Source of the DNA: an uncultured Chitinophaga sp.
Lineage (GTDB): Bacteria > Bacteroidota > Bacteroidia > Chitinophagales > Chitinophagaceae
Assembly: GCF_937898475.1 (NCBI RefSeq)
Contig: NZ_CALEJS010000011.1
Location: forward strand, 364,914 to 428,913
Direction: 5' to 3'
DNA: 64,000 bases
Below the pieces are notes generated by a model. It had not been told where the DNA came from, did no database searches, and saw only the letters and a list, made by a program, of their open reading frames with translations. Position numbers and translations under genes: made by a program. Position 1 is the first letter of the stretch. Every line of letters begins with the position of its first letter. Positions 63,898-64,000 of this stretch are shown here, piece after piece.

Positions 63898-63969
63898 GGA
63901 GCACTCTTCCTGAACCGCGACCCCTCCGACTTGTGTCGGAGTGCTCTGAACCAACTGAGCTAAACTCCC
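63898..63969 (-). pseudogene. Degenerate tRNA-Val-like element, second copy
   Basis: 5' half GGGAGTTTAGCTCAGTTGG is identical to tRNA-Val. The anticodon arm is CTCCGAC-ACAA-GTCGGAG; no T33 and no 7-base loop. An 8-base inverted repeat GAGCACTC/GAGTGCTC spans the rest. 200 bp from the first degenerate copy. Confidence 0.8.
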
Positions 63970-64000
63970 ATAATAAATTTAGAACTTAACTTTTAGGAGC

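Larger units (their letters stand above)
63594..64000 (-). repeat. 200-bp tandem unit: tRNA-Val, spacer, degenerate copy, spacer
   Basis: Two full units plus the start of more: 63872-63902 and 63970-64000 are the same spacer, so another degenerate copy probably begins at the window edge. The period is exactly 200 bp for both the intact and the degenerate member. Confidence 0.85.

Overview
The window comes from a Bacteroidota genome, most likely Chitinophaga or a close relative. The grounds are: promoter cores of the TAnnTTTG type, an FHS-family sugar transporter pair, a TPP-riboswitch-controlled TonB receptor, an N-acyl-ornithine carbamoyltransferase in place of ornithine carbamoyltransferase, and a class I lanthipeptide locus of the kind known from Chitinophaga. 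The genus is an inference from gene content and style; no search was run.

Layout. 1-3.3 kb: succinate dehydrogenase/fumarate reductase (sdhCAB, the last gene cut by the window edge). 3.3-10.2 kb: a peptidoglycan-sugar recycling pair (MurNAc-6-P etherase and a BadF-type sugar kinase), a tail-specific protease, a small lipoprotein, the GTPases Der and Era, and initiator tRNA. 10.3-13.3 kb: ssb and a TPP-riboswitch-linked TonB-dependent receptor. 13.4-22.7 kb: a nine-gene arginine operon, transcribed leftwards, with a possible arginine-rich leader peptide. 22.8-39.4 kb: a glycoprotein-glycan and amino-sugar catabolic region (GH29, GH109, galK, two FHS transporters, ROK kinase, glycosylasparaginase, CutC, an EEP-family protein, GH20, and a NagB-deacetylase fusion). 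39.4-54.6 kb: a lanthipeptide biosynthesis, export and signalling cluster. 54.6-63.5 kb: housekeeping genes (ypdA-like, murB, priA, plsC-like, mtaB). 63.6-64.0 kb: a 200-bp tandem array in which tRNA-Val genes alternate with broken tRNA-like copies, running off the window.

The lanthipeptide cluster is the most interesting part. All its genes lie on the minus strand. It holds a full-length LanB dehydratase, a LanC cyclase with intact zinc ligands, a second LanC-like protein that has lost zinc ligands, three short precursor peptides (two with near-identical FTC[S/T]WCT cores), a C39-peptidase ABC exporter, an unusually short HlyD-like protein without its hairpin, an outer-membrane beta-barrel protein, an S41 protease and a LytS/LytTR two-component pair. 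Reading the intergenic sequences shows four promoters with one geometry: a GT[A/C]C box, then 21 bp, then GTGTA, then 34 bp, then TAnnTTT[G/A]. They precede the four transcription units that together cover the cluster, so the LytTR regulator probably controls the whole locus, including its own genes. Each precursor is followed by a stable hairpin that may set a high peptide-to-enzyme ratio.

The arginine operon and the glycan region are each internally coherent. The glycan region can take fucosylated, GlcNAc-Asn-linked glycans down to GlcNAc and on towards fructose-6-phosphate. Two matching 7-3-7 palindromes lie in front of its GlcNAc transporter and its deaminase fusion.
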